64,000 bases of DNA from CAZEDU01 sp964511185 (GTDB taxonomy: Bacteria; Myxococcota; Myxococcia; Myxococcales; Myxococcaceae). The notes under the pieces are model-generated. The model saw only the letters and a list, made by a program, of their open reading frames with translations, was not told the DNA's origin and did no database searches. The stretch covers positions 1 to 64,000 of the forward strand of contig CAZEDU010000002.1 of assembly GCA_964511185.1 (NCBI GenBank), in the 5' to 3' direction. The position numbers and the translations under genes are program-made. Of the stretch, positions 36,044 through 44,333 are shown in pieces (positions within the stretch are counted from its first letter, which is position 1; the number at the start of each line of letters is the position of its first letter).

Positions 36044-37888
36044 TCAGCGCTTTTTCTTCACGCTCGGCGCGGTCTTGCGCAGCGTCACCTGCAGCTTCTG
36101 TCCGGCCCGGTTGGCGACGAAGATCTGCTTCGAGGTGGTCTGGTAACCGGGCTTCGAGAAGGTGAGCTGGAACAGGATGCCGTGGCGAAAGCGCAGCGGG
36201 ATCGGCGTGCGGCCGAGCGTCCGGTTCTCGACCTTCACCAGCGCGCCCGGCGGCGTGCTGCTCACGTAGACCGAGACCCGGTCGTCCCGGGGCGGGGCGG
36301 GCGCGGGGGCGACCTTGGCGACCGCTGGCTTGGGCGCCGGCTTGGGGGCGGGCGCGGCGGCGGCCTTGACCGGCGTCGGCGCTGGCGCGGGCGGCTTGGG
36401 CGTCGGCTTCGGTGGCTCGGCGGCCGCGGCCTTGGGCGGCGCGCCGGGCTTCGCGCCCGCATCCGCGGCCGGTGCCTCGTCATCGACGTCGACATCGAGC
36501 GCGCCGCCGAGCGGCGGGGCCGACAGCCCGGCGAAGACGCCCGCGTCGGCCGGGTCGACCTCGACCACGTCGCCTTCTTCGCTCGGCTCGGGGAAGGGAA
36601 GGAACTGCGTCGCCGGCTCCTCCGCGCGCGACAGCCCGGAGGTGACCGCGGTCACCTCGGCGACGGCGGCGTCGGGCGCTCGAGGTGCGGCGGCCGCGAC
36701 GGGCTTCGGCGCCGGGCGGCGCAGGAACGCGAGGACCCCCGCGCCGACGCCGACGAACGCGAACAGCACGAGGAAGACGAAGGAGCCGCCGCTCGACTTC
36801 TTCGGCTTGGGGCGGAGCGTGTGGGCCGCCTCCAGCGAGCTCAAGGGAATCGGCTCGACCTTCCGCGGCGGCAGCGTGGGAGGAATGATGCTGGACCCGG
36901 AGAGCTCGATCCACTCCTGCGGCTTCTCTTCCTCCTTCGGGAGCTCGCCGGGAACCTCGCTGATCGGCGGCACGCCGTCCTTCTTCGACAGCTCGGCCAG
37001 CCATTGCTTGAGCTCGGTCTGTCCGGCGGGGCCAAAGGCCGACCGCTGCACCGCTTCGAGGTCGACCAGCATCTCGTCGGCGCTCGCGTAGCGCTCCTTC
37101 ACCTCGGGCCTCATCGCCTTGTGAATCACGCGGGCGAGCTCGGGGTGGATGTCTTTGTCGACTTGATCGACCGGCGTGAACACGCCGGCGCGGATCTTCG
37201 ACATCGTCTCGATGGGCGTGGGCGCGTTGAACGGCAGCTGCCCGGTCGCCATCATGTAGAGCACGGTGCCGAGCGAGAAGAGGTCGCTCCGCGCGTCGAG
37301 CGGCGCGGCGTGGGCCTGCTCGGGCGACATGAACTGCAGCTTGCCCTTCACCACGCCGGTGCCCGTCTTCTCGAGCTTGCCCAGCGCGGTGGCGATGCCG
37401 AAGTCGGTGAGCTTCACCTCGCCCTGCAGGCTGATCAGCACGTTCTGAGGGCTGACGTCGCGGTGCACGATGGCCAAGGGCTTGCCGTCGCGCTTGAGGG
37501 CGTGCGCATAGGCGAGCCCTCGGCAGACGTTGGCCACGATGTGGAGCGCGAGCGCGTGCGGGAGCGGGTGGTTCGTCTGCGCGGCGCGCTTGAGCAGCTG
37601 ATCGAGGCTCCAGCCGTCGACCAGCTCGAGCGCGAGGAAGTAGCGGCCGCCGGCCTCTCGCAGGTCGAGCACCTGCACGATGTTGCCGTGGTTCATGCTC
37701 ATCGCGATGTGCGCTTCGTCGATGAGCATGTTGCGGAACTGCTGGTCGGTGCCCAGCGACGGCCGAATGCGCTTGAGCACCACCTGCTTCTCGAAGCCGT
37801 GCGCCCCCTTGCGCATGGCGAGGAAGATCTCCGCCATGCCCCCGTCGGCGATCTTCTTGAGGAGCGTGTACTCGGGCTGGCTCGTCAT
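36044..37888 (-). CDS. Membrane Ser/Thr protein kinase with C-terminal PEGA domain
   Basis: A Hanks-type kinase of 614 residues from the ATG at 37888 (an in-frame 37975 start adds a non-conserved Cys-rich stretch). The catalytic core has Lys39, HRD with Asp144, Asn149 and DFG Asp162, with a regular activation segment (GTGVVKGKLQFMSPEQ). A transmembrane helix spans about 371-390. The extracytoplasmic part is Pro/Ala/Lys-rich and ends in one PEGA domain (about 535-605; VSVYVSSTPPGALVKVENR). PEGA may sense envelope or surface ligands. Kinases of this kind are frequent in myxobacteria. Confidence 0.94.
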   Translation of the reverse strand: MTSQPEYTLLKKIADGGMAEIFLAMRKGAHGFEKQVVLKRIRPSLGTDQQFRNMLIDEAHIAMSMNHGNIVQVLDLREAGGRYFLALELVDGWSLDQLLKRAAQTNHPLPHALALHIVANVCRGLAYAHALKRDGKPLAIVHRDVSPQNVLISLQGEVKLTDFGIATALGKLEKTGTGVVKGKLQFMSPEQAHAAPLDARSDLFSLGTVLYMMATGQLPFNAPTPIETMSKIRAGVFTPVDQVDKDIHPELARVIHKAMRPEVKERYASADEMLVDLEAVQRSAFGPAGQTELKQWLAELSKKDGVPPISEVPGELPKEEEKPQEWIELSGSSIIPPTLPPRKVEPIPLSSLEAAHTLRPKPKKSSGGSFVFLVLFAFVGVGAGVLAFLRRPAPKPVAAAAPRAPDAAVAEVTAVTSGLSRAEEPATQFLPFPEPSEEGDVVEVDPADAGVFAGLSAPPLGGALDVDVDDEAPAADAGAKPGAPPKAAAAEPPKPTPKPPAPAPTPVKAAAAPAPKPAPKPAVAKVAPAPAPPRDDRVSVYVSSTPPGALVKVENRTLGRTPIPLRFRHGILFQLTFSKPGYQTTSKQIFVANRAGQKLQVTLRKTAPSVKKKR

Positions 37889-37948
37889 GGCTTTTGCGGG
37901 AAGGGCCGACTCTACCAGCAGGAGCTCGATGGGACAGCAGGAGCACAA

Positions 37949-37961
37949 GGGGACTGTCCCC
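37949..37961. repeat. Single REP-like palindrome GGGGACTGTCCCC
   Basis: One perfect copy of the 13-base palindrome in the 102-base region between the divergent Ser/Thr kinase gene and the DUF72 gene. Here it cannot be a shared terminator, so the repeat is not tied to gene ends. Confidence 0.7.
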
Positions 37962-37990
37962 GGATGCATGCCCATGCCTTACCTTCCAGC

Positions 37991-38887
37991 ATGCTGCGCG
38001 TGGGCCCTGCGGGCTGGGACTACAAGGACTGGGCGGGAATCGTGTACCCCGATCCCAAGCCGCGCGGCTTCGACCCGCTCTCGTACCTGTCGCGCTACTT
38101 CGACACCATCGAGATCAACTCCACCTTCTATCGGCCGGTGGAGGGCAGGGTGGCGAGCGGTTGGGCGAAGCGCGTCGAAGCGAACCGGCGCTTTCGCTTC
38201 ACGGCGAAGCTGTGGCGCCGCTTCACGCACGAGCGCGAGGCGGCCTGGGCGCGCGACGAGGTGAGGGCCACGCGCGAAGGGCTCGAGGCGCTGGTCGACG
38301 CGGGCAAGCTGGGCGCGGTGCTGCTGCAGTTCCCCTGGTCGTTTCGCAACGACGCGCGAAGCCGCGAGTGGCTGGACGATCTGTTCCGCGCCTTCCGCGG
38401 CCTTCCGCTCGTGCTCGAGGTGCGGCACCTGTCGTGGAACGTGCCCGAAGTGTACGAGTCGCTCACCAGCCAAGGCGTGGGCTTCGTGAACATCGATCAG
38501 CCGTTGTTTCGAAACTCGATTCGGCCCAGCGCGACGGCCACCGCGCCGACCGGCTACGTGCGCATCCACGGCCGGAACTACAAAGACTGGTTCCGCGAGA
38601 AGGCCGGCCGCGACGCGCGCTACGACTACCTGTACTCCGCGGACGAGCTGGCGCCCTGGGCGGAGCGGACCCAGTCGCTGGCGCGCGCGCCGCGCGTGAA
38701 GGACGTCTACGTCGTCGCCAACAACCACTTCGTGGGGAAGGCGCCGGCCAACGCGCTGATGCTCAAGTCGATGCTCACGGGCAAGCCGGTGGACGCGCCG
38801 CCGGCGCTGGTTCAGCGCTACGGCGAGGCGCTGGCGCCCTTCGTTCGGGTGCCTGCGCCTTCCGCCTCGGAAGGGCTCTCGCCCTGA
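37991..38887 (+). CDS. DUF72 (YecE-like) family protein
   Basis: A 298-residue TIM-barrel-like cytosolic protein. Family blocks: VGPAGWDYKDW at the start, FDTIEINSTFYRP, LGAVLLQFPWSFR, VLEVRHLSW and VRIHGRNYKDWF. The biochemical role of YecE/DUF72 proteins is not established. The ATG at 37991 begins MLRVGPAGW, the usual N-terminus. A small hairpin follows the stop. Confidence 0.92.
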   Translation: MLRVGPAGWDYKDWAGIVYPDPKPRGFDPLSYLSRYFDTIEINSTFYRPVEGRVASGWAKRVEANRRFRFTAKLWRRFTHEREAAWARDEVRATREGLEALVDAGKLGAVLLQFPWSFRNDARSREWLDDLFRAFRGLPLVLEVRHLSWNVPEVYESLTSQGVGFVNIDQPLFRNSIRPSATATAPTGYVRIHGRNYKDWFREKAGRDARYDYLYSADELAPWAERTQSLARAPRVKDVYVVANNHFVGKAPANALMLKSMLTGKPVDAPPALVQRYGEALAPFVRVPAPSASEGLSP

Positions 38888-38923
38888 GCTGCGGTGGCGC
38901 CTGAAGGTTTCACTGTCCCCGCC

Positions 38924-38942
38924 CCGAAGTGACACCCTTCGG
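38924..38942 (+). terminator. Small hairpin downstream of the DUF72 gene
   Basis: ccgaag (38924-38929) and cttcgg (38937-38942) form a 6-bp stem with a 7-base loop. A half-copy of the REP word (actgtcccc, 38912-38920) precedes it. No T-run follows; a terminator role is inferred from position only. Confidence 0.3.
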
Positions 38943-38983
38943 ACTCCCATGCTCTCTCGCCCCCCGCCAACGGGAGGCGAACC

Positions 38984-41542
38984 ATGCGCCCTGCCATTTC
39001 ACGAAGTCTGAGCGTCGTTTCCTTGCTCCTCGTCTCCGCCTGCGGGGAGCCGCCGACGAAGGGGCCGGACGAGCACGTCCCCGAAGCGCCGGGTCAAGCC
39101 GTCCCGGTGGCAGCCAGCCCGGTCGCGCTCACGCCGCTCGGTCCGCCGCTTTTCCTCAACGTCACTTCGCGAAACGTCGAGCTCTCTTCACCGAGCGACG
39201 ACGCGCCCACCGCGAAGAGCACGCTCCGCTTCGTGCCCGGCTCGGCGCGCTTCGGGCTCGTCCACGGCGTGTCGGCCAGCCCCTTCGTTCCGGTGGAGCA
39301 GGGGACCGTCTGGGTGACCGCGGCGCACCCGCTGGGTGCCCGTGCCCGCTGGGTGGGCCACTTCGACTTGTCGGGTGAAGGCTTCGAGGCGGACGTCCCG
39401 GTGAAGCATGAGCCTTCGGTGTCGTTGGCGCCGGGCGAGGTCGTGCGCCTGGCGATCGGGAATGACCTTCGACAGAAGCGCGCGCGTGCGGCCTTGCTGT
39501 GGCTCGAGCTGAGCGATCAGCAAGAGGCGGGCGCGATCCTGCTGTCCGGCTGCCCCGCCACCGGCAATCCCGCGCTCGCGGCGAACGCGACGTCCGCGCT
39601 CCCGTTCGACGCGAGTGGACCGACCTCCGGGCTCGTCTCGCTGCTCGCCACCGATGGGCTCTGCGTCGAGGCGACGAGCCAGGTGACGTTGGTGGCGAAG
39701 CGGCTGGGCGTCTTTCGCCGCTACGGCGGCCTGCCCTGGACCCAGGTCGAGCCGGCCATCGCGCTCGACACGGAGCGCGGCGTGGGCGGGTGGCAGGGGG
39801 CGCTCGGCGTCGAGCAGACCATCGATCTGAAGCTCGGAGACATGTTGCCAGCGGGCGCCACCACGCTGTGGGCGCGGCTGGTCTCGCCCGACGCGCCGGA
39901 GCCATCGGTCCTGCGGATCGGCGGCTGCGACGGGGCCGACCAGATGCTCACGCTCCACGCCGCGACCGCCCGCGCCGGCGTCACGGTTCCGTTGGCGCCC
40001 TCGAGCGACGGCCGGCTGTGCATCAGCGCGAGCGCGCGCGCGCACGTGCAGCTCCAGGTCGTCGGCCATTCGGCGCCGGCGCCGGACGGGCCGGTGCGCT
40101 GCGAGCAGCTGCCGCCACCCGCGGCGCCCGCGTGCGAGGCCACCGACATCGAAGGGCGGCTGCGGTGCGTGCCCGGGCTGCGCGTCTCCCGCAGCGCCAA
40201 CGGCGTGCCCGGCGCTCCGTTCGGCGCGCAGGTGTTCGAGCTCTCCTTCGAGCAACCCGAAGACCACGGCGACCCGTTTTCTCGAACCTTCGAGCAGCGC
40301 GTGAAGTTGGTGCACGTCGGCTTCGACGCGCCGGTGGTGCTCCTCACGACCGGCTACTCGCTGGGCGCGTACAGCTCCGAGCTCAACGGGCTGATGGCGA
40401 GCAACCAGGTCGAGCCCGAGCACCGCTTCTTCAGCAGCTCTCGCGCCGAGCCGGCCAACTGGGACCACGCCACCATCGAGCAGGCGGCCAAGGACTCGCA
40501 CCGGCTCGTCGAAGCGCTCCAGTGGATCTACCGCGGCAAGTGGGTCAACACCGGCCACAGCAAGGGCGGCATGACCGCGGTCTTTCACCGCCGCTTCTTC
40601 CCTTGCGACGTGACCGCGTCGGTCCCTTACGTGACGCCCATCTCCTACAGCATGGAGGACCCGCGCTACGCCCAGTTCGCCGCGACGATCGGCGGCGAGA
40701 AGTACCGGTCGTGCCGCGAAGGCTTCTGGTCGATCGGCCGGGAGGTGGTCCAGCGCGAGAACGAATTCGCGCCGTCCATGTCCGGCTCGTACGCGACGGT
40801 GGGCGGCAAGGGCAACGCGCTCCGCCGCGGGGCGATGGGCTTCGACTGGGGCTTCTGGCAGTTCTACGACCCTTCCCATCCGGACGATGGGTGCCCCGCA
40901 TACGAAGCGGTGATGAACAATCCTTCGTCGCGCGAGCAGCTCGTGCGGCGCACGGCCGCGGGCGCGCTGGCGTACTCCGACGAGTACCTGGGTTACTACC
41001 ACGGGCTGAAGCACGACATGGTCGTCTACATGTTCCAGGCCGCCTTCCAGCTCGGCACGCAGGGGTTCTACGTCGAGCACCTGAAGGACTTAGGGCCGCT
41101 GCCGACCGAGCACATGGAGCCCTACTACCTGTTGCCTGAGCTCCGGCGCGCGTTCGACGCCGAGGCCATGCCCGACGTGCAGCGCTGGCTCGCCAACCAC
41201 GGCGAGCGCTTCCTCTTCCTCTACGGCGCGTACGACCCGTGGACCGGCGGCGCCTTCGACCTGGGCGGTGGCGGCCGTGACCTGGGCGATATCGCCTTCG
41301 AGCTGGGCGACGCGAAGGACTCGGTGAAGCTCATGGTGGAGGAGGGCAACCACGGCGCGGCGCTGAGCGACCTGTCGGCTCCGTCCAGGGCCCAGGCGCT
41401 CGATTTGTTGCATCGGTGGCTCGGCGTGCCCATCCCCGTCTCGCTGACACCCGTCCCCCGCGGCGAGCTCACGCTCTACCGCGACGTGATGCGGCGCCTC
41501 GCCGAGAGCGATCCCAAGGTCGGAAGCTGGGCGAGGCCGTAA
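38984..41542 (+). CDS. S37 family tripeptidyl aminopeptidase-like lipoprotein with long N-terminal extension
   Basis: An exported serine peptidase of 852 residues with lipobox SAC (Cys20). The C-terminal 450 residues match peptidase family S37 (the Streptomyces tripeptidyl aminopeptidase group): GHSKGGMTAVFHRRF with nucleophile Ser526, YGAYDPW with Asp751 and EEGNHGAA with His790. Residues 40-380 are extra compared with the family and look like two PPC-type beta-sandwich repeats (WTQVEPAIALDTERGVGGWQ onward). These may bind a surface or substrate. The full triad suggests an active enzyme that removes short peptides from N-termini. Confidence 0.85.
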   Translation: MRPAISRSLSVVSLLLVSACGEPPTKGPDEHVPEAPGQAVPVAASPVALTPLGPPLFLNVTSRNVELSSPSDDAPTAKSTLRFVPGSARFGLVHGVSASPFVPVEQGTVWVTAAHPLGARARWVGHFDLSGEGFEADVPVKHEPSVSLAPGEVVRLAIGNDLRQKRARAALLWLELSDQQEAGAILLSGCPATGNPALAANATSALPFDASGPTSGLVSLLATDGLCVEATSQVTLVAKRLGVFRRYGGLPWTQVEPAIALDTERGVGGWQGALGVEQTIDLKLGDMLPAGATTLWARLVSPDAPEPSVLRIGGCDGADQMLTLHAATARAGVTVPLAPSSDGRLCISASARAHVQLQVVGHSAPAPDGPVRCEQLPPPAAPACEATDIEGRLRCVPGLRVSRSANGVPGAPFGAQVFELSFEQPEDHGDPFSRTFEQRVKLVHVGFDAPVVLLTTGYSLGAYSSELNGLMASNQVEPEHRFFSSSRAEPANWDHATIEQAAKDSHRLVEALQWIYRGKWVNTGHSKGGMTAVFHRRFFPCDVTASVPYVTPISYSMEDPRYAQFAATIGGEKYRSCREGFWSIGREVVQRENEFAPSMSGSYATVGGKGNALRRGAMGFDWGFWQFYDPSHPDDGCPAYEAVMNNPSSREQLVRRTAAGALAYSDEYLGYYHGLKHDMVVYMFQAAFQLGTQGFYVEHLKDLGPLPTEHMEPYYLLPELRRAFDAEAMPDVQRWLANHGERFLFLYGAYDPWTGGAFDLGGGGRDLGDIAFELGDAKDSVKLMVEEGNHGAALSDLSAPSRAQALDLLHRWLGVPIPVSLTPVPRGELTLYRDVMRRLAESDPKVGSWARP

Positions 41543-41623
41543 GCCTCCGCTGACGGCCAAGCGTCCGTTCGAGTGCTGCCGCCGGCGCGCGTCGTGCGGA
41601 ACGTCTCTTCAAGGAGAACTCCG

Positions 41624-42037
41624 ATGGACGCGCTGCTCCGCTCTGACCTCTCCGCGCTGCCACCCCGGCTCGCGCTCGGCGCTACGATGCTCTACCACGG
41701 CCAAGCCAAGCTCCGAGGCGATGGACCCGCGCAGACCGCGCAGTTCTTCGAGTCGCTCGGCATCCGGCCGGCCCGCCCGCTCGCGCTGGCCACCGGGTGG
41801 ACCGAAGTTCTCTCGGGTGTGCTCACCGCGTTCGGCATTGGGAGCCGCCTGGCCGCGCTGGGCATCCTCGTCACCCAGTCGGTCGCCATCGCGAAGGTCC
41901 ACAAGCCCCACGGCTTCGACAACTCGAAGGGCGGCTACGAGTGGAACCTCGCCTTGATCGCCATCGCCCTCTCGATGCTGGTGCGCGGGCCGGGGAGCGT
42001 CTCCACGCAACGGGCGCTGCGCCGGCTGCGCGCCTGA
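41624..42037 (+). CDS. DoxX family membrane protein
   Basis: A 137-residue protein with four predicted helices. AAGGAG seven bases before the ATG supports the start. The family pattern is seen in LALGATMLYHGQAKL, FESLGIRPARPLALATGWTE and ILVTQSVAIAKVH. DoxX-like proteins are linked to thiosulfate:quinone or other redox reactions, but most have no known role. It converges with the small hypothetical gene at 42044, 6 bases away. Confidence 0.88.
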   Translation: MDALLRSDLSALPPRLALGATMLYHGQAKLRGDGPAQTAQFFESLGIRPARPLALATGWTEVLSGVLTAFGIGSRLAALGILVTQSVAIAKVHKPHGFDNSKGGYEWNLALIAIALSMLVRGPGSVSTQRALRRLRA

Positions 42038-42043
42038 CGCGCG

Positions 42044-42238
42044 TCAGTTCGGGTCGGTCCAGCGCGAGAGGACCTGGGCGCGGCGCAGGTACTCGCGCAT
42101 CATCTTCGCGAGCTCGTCGGCGCGGACCACGTCGCTCATCGGCTGCGCTTCCTTCTTCCCGCGCTCGGCGCGATCGAGCGCCCCTCGGGTGAAGCGGTAC
42201 GTCTCGTCAGACCACGGTCGAAACTCGAGCCAATCCAT
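42044..42238 (-). CDS. Small hypothetical protein, 64 residues
   Basis: A short soluble protein, mostly helical and charged (DELAKMMREYLRRAQVLSRW). A GGGGGTGG stretch before the ATG gives a fair ribosome site. No family was recognised. It may be a small regulator or stress protein; coding potential is supported by length, start context and codon use but not by homology. Confidence 0.5.
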   Translation of the reverse strand: MDWLEFRPWSDETYRFTRGALDRAERGKKEAQPMSDVVRADELAKMMREYLRRAQVLSRWTDPN

Positions 42239-42393
42239 GTGAAGCCACCCCCAAGAGTGAGAACAAACGGCAGCGCCCGCCGGTAGACCTCAACTTCGTG
42301 GGTCGGGTCAAATGACCGGCGCGGCGCGGCACCGCCGCTCCACTCGAGTGCTCGCCAGGCGACTTTGGGCTCGCCGGAATCGGAGCTTTCGCC

Positions 42394-42678
42394 TTAGTGG
42401 GTGGTGAGCTCCGGGGTGTCCAGCCCCTCGCGCTCGATGTCGCTGCGCTCGTCGATCTCTTCACCGATTTGACCACGCAGCACGCCCTTCGCGCGCTCCG
42501 CCAGCTGCCTGTTCTGGTCGATGACCTCGCGGAAGAACAAGATGAGCTCCTCGTTCCCCTCTGCTTCCGCGTCGCGCACATATTCCTGGCACGTGTCGGC
42601 CGCCTCGAGCGCGTGGTACAGCACGCTCACGACGTCGTAGACGATGTCCCGCGTGCCCGTGGTGGTTTCGCTCTCCAT
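42394..42678 (-). CDS. Small acidic helical protein, unknown function
   Basis: A 94-residue protein. AAGGAGAG at good spacing before the ATG at 42678 supports the start. Residues 12-70 form long helices with a repeating acidic pattern (HALEAADTCQEYVRDAEAEG, ELILFFREVIDQNRQLAERA), reminiscent of a ferritin-like two-helix half or a small adaptor, and one Cys (about 30). The tail is acidic and likely disordered. Function unknown. Confidence 0.65.
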   Translation of the reverse strand: MESETTTGTRDIVYDVVSVLYHALEAADTCQEYVRDAEAEGNEELILFFREVIDQNRQLAERAKGVLRGQIGEEIDERSDIEREGLDTPELTTH

Positions 42679-42749
42679 GGCTCTCTCTCCTTGCGGTGCC
42701 TTCGTTCACAGCAAGGGATAAGCACCCGTCGGCCCGCGGCGCGGCGCGC

Positions 42750-43985
42750 TCACGACGCTCGGGTGAGGACCAGAGAGGCGTTGGTGCCGCCGAACCCAAA
42801 GCTGTTCTTCAGCACGCTCGTCACGCTCGCCTGCCGGCTGGTGTGCGGCACGTAGTCGAGCGCCCGCCCCTCGTCGGGCCGGTGGTGGTTGAGCGTGGGC
42901 AAGAGCACGCCGCGACAGAGCGTCAGCGCCGCGAACGCCGTCTCCACGCTGCCCGCGGCGCCGAGCAGGTGCCCCGTCATCGACTTCACCGCGGTGATCG
43001 GCACCTGGCCCGCCCGCGCGCCGAGCACGTTCTGCAGGCACAGAGCCTCATGCGCGTCGTTGGCCCGCGTCGACGAGCCGTGGGCGTTCACGTGCTCGAT
43101 GTCGCGCTCGGTCAGCCTCGCATCGCCCATCGCCTGCCGCATCGCGCGCTCGGCCCCGCTGCCGCTCGGCGCGGTGATGTGCCCGGCATCGCAGGTCGCC
43201 GCGTAGCCGCGCACGAGCGCGTAGATGCGCGCGCCGCGGCGCTCGGCCGCCTCCAGCGACTCGAGCACCAGCACGCCGGCGCCCTCGCCGAGCACGAAGC
43301 CGTCCCGGTCGGCGTCGAAGGGGCGGCTCGCCTCCTGCGGCGCGTGGTTTCGGGTGGAGAGCGCGCGCATCGCGCCGAACCCCCCGACGCACAGCGGGGT
43401 GATGCTCGCCTCGGCGCCCCCCGCCAGCACCAGGTCGCAAGCGCCCGAGGCGATGGCCCGCGCGGCTTCGCCGATGGCGTGCGTGCCCGTCGCGCAGGCC
43501 GTCACGTGCGACAGGTTGGGCCCCTGAAGGTTGTGCGCGATGGCGAGCTGCCCGGGCAGCAGGTTCACCAGCACCGCGGGCAGCTGGTAGGGCATGAGCC
43601 CCAGCCGCCCTTTCTGGCGGAAGCGCTCCTGCGCCGCCTCGATGGTGCCAATGCCGCCCATCCCCGAGCCGACGTAGCACCCCGCGCGCTCCGCGATCGC
43701 GTCGGGCAGCTTCGACGGCAGCCCGGCGTCCTCCAGCGCCATCCGCCCCGCGACCAGGCCGAGCTGCTGAAAGCGGTCGAGCGTGCGCGCGAAGCGAGCG
43801 CCGAGCAGGGCATCGGCGTCGAACCCCTTCACCTCGCCGGCGATGCGCGTGTCGAACGCGGCGGCGTCGAACTGGGAGATGGGGCCGATGCCGCTCTTGC
43901 CCGCGACCGCGTTCTCCCACGACGCCTGCGCGCCGACGCCGAGCGGGGTGAGGAGCCCCAGGCCCGTGATGGCGACCGGCCGCAT
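42750..43985 (-). CDS. fabF: Beta-ketoacyl-ACP synthase II (FabF-type)
   Basis: Condenses malonyl-ACP with acyl-ACP in fatty-acid-type synthesis. The thiolase-fold active site is complete: Cys164 in TACATGTHAIGEA, His302 in NAHGSSTRAND and His339 in KSMTGHLLGAAG, plus the C-terminal GFGGTN. At 411 residues it has the normal length. It directly follows the acyl carrier protein gene (7 bases). No other fab genes are present, so the pair may serve a special lipid rather than bulk fatty acid. Confidence 0.95.
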   Translation of the reverse strand: MRPVAITGLGLLTPLGVGAQASWENAVAGKSGIGPISQFDAAAFDTRIAGEVKGFDADALLGARFARTLDRFQQLGLVAGRMALEDAGLPSKLPDAIAERAGCYVGSGMGGIGTIEAAQERFRQKGRLGLMPYQLPAVLVNLLPGQLAIAHNLQGPNLSHVTACATGTHAIGEAARAIASGACDLVLAGGAEASITPLCVGGFGAMRALSTRNHAPQEASRPFDADRDGFVLGEGAGVLVLESLEAAERRGARIYALVRGYAATCDAGHITAPSGSGAERAMRQAMGDARLTERDIEHVNAHGSSTRANDAHEALCLQNVLGARAGQVPITAVKSMTGHLLGAAGSVETAFAALTLCRGVLLPTLNHHRPDEGRALDYVPHTSRQASVTSVLKNSFGFGGTNASLVLTRAS

Positions 43986-43992
43986 GGCCCCT

Positions 43993-44253
43993 TTAGCCCG
44001 CCAGCGCGCGGTCGGCGGGAACGTGCGCGCGCAGGTAGCTCAGCAGGTCGTTCAACGTCTTGAGCTTCCGCGCCTCTTCGTTGGGGATGTTGACCCCCAG
44101 CTCGTCTTCCAGGAGCAGGAGCAGCTCGATGACGCCGAGCGAGTCGGCCTCGAGCTCGGTGAAGGTCGCCTCGGGGCGGATCTTGGCGGGGTCGACCTTG
44201 AGCTGCTCCGACAAAATGCGGCGGACCTTCGCCTCGATGACGTCTTCACCCAT
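43993..44253 (-). CDS. acpP: Acyl carrier protein
   Basis: An 86-residue acidic carrier. The phosphopantetheine attachment site is Ser38 in EADSLGVIELLL, slightly different from the common DSLDTVEL of housekeeping AcpP. Four helices are expected. It lies 80 bases after the histidine kinase gene and 7 bases before fabF, which should be its partner. The DSLG variant and position hint at a dedicated carrier; that is an inference. Confidence 0.95.
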   Translation of the reverse strand: MGEDVIEAKVRRILSEQLKVDPAKIRPEATFTELEADSLGVIELLLLLEDELGVNIPNEEARKLKTLNDLLSYLRAHVPADRALAG

Positions 44254-44333
44254 CGCCGGCTCCTCGTCTCAAGAAGGGGCCAAGGCTTTATGCCCCCGCT
44301 GGGCGCGCCGCAAGGCAAGCCGCGCGCTGAGCG

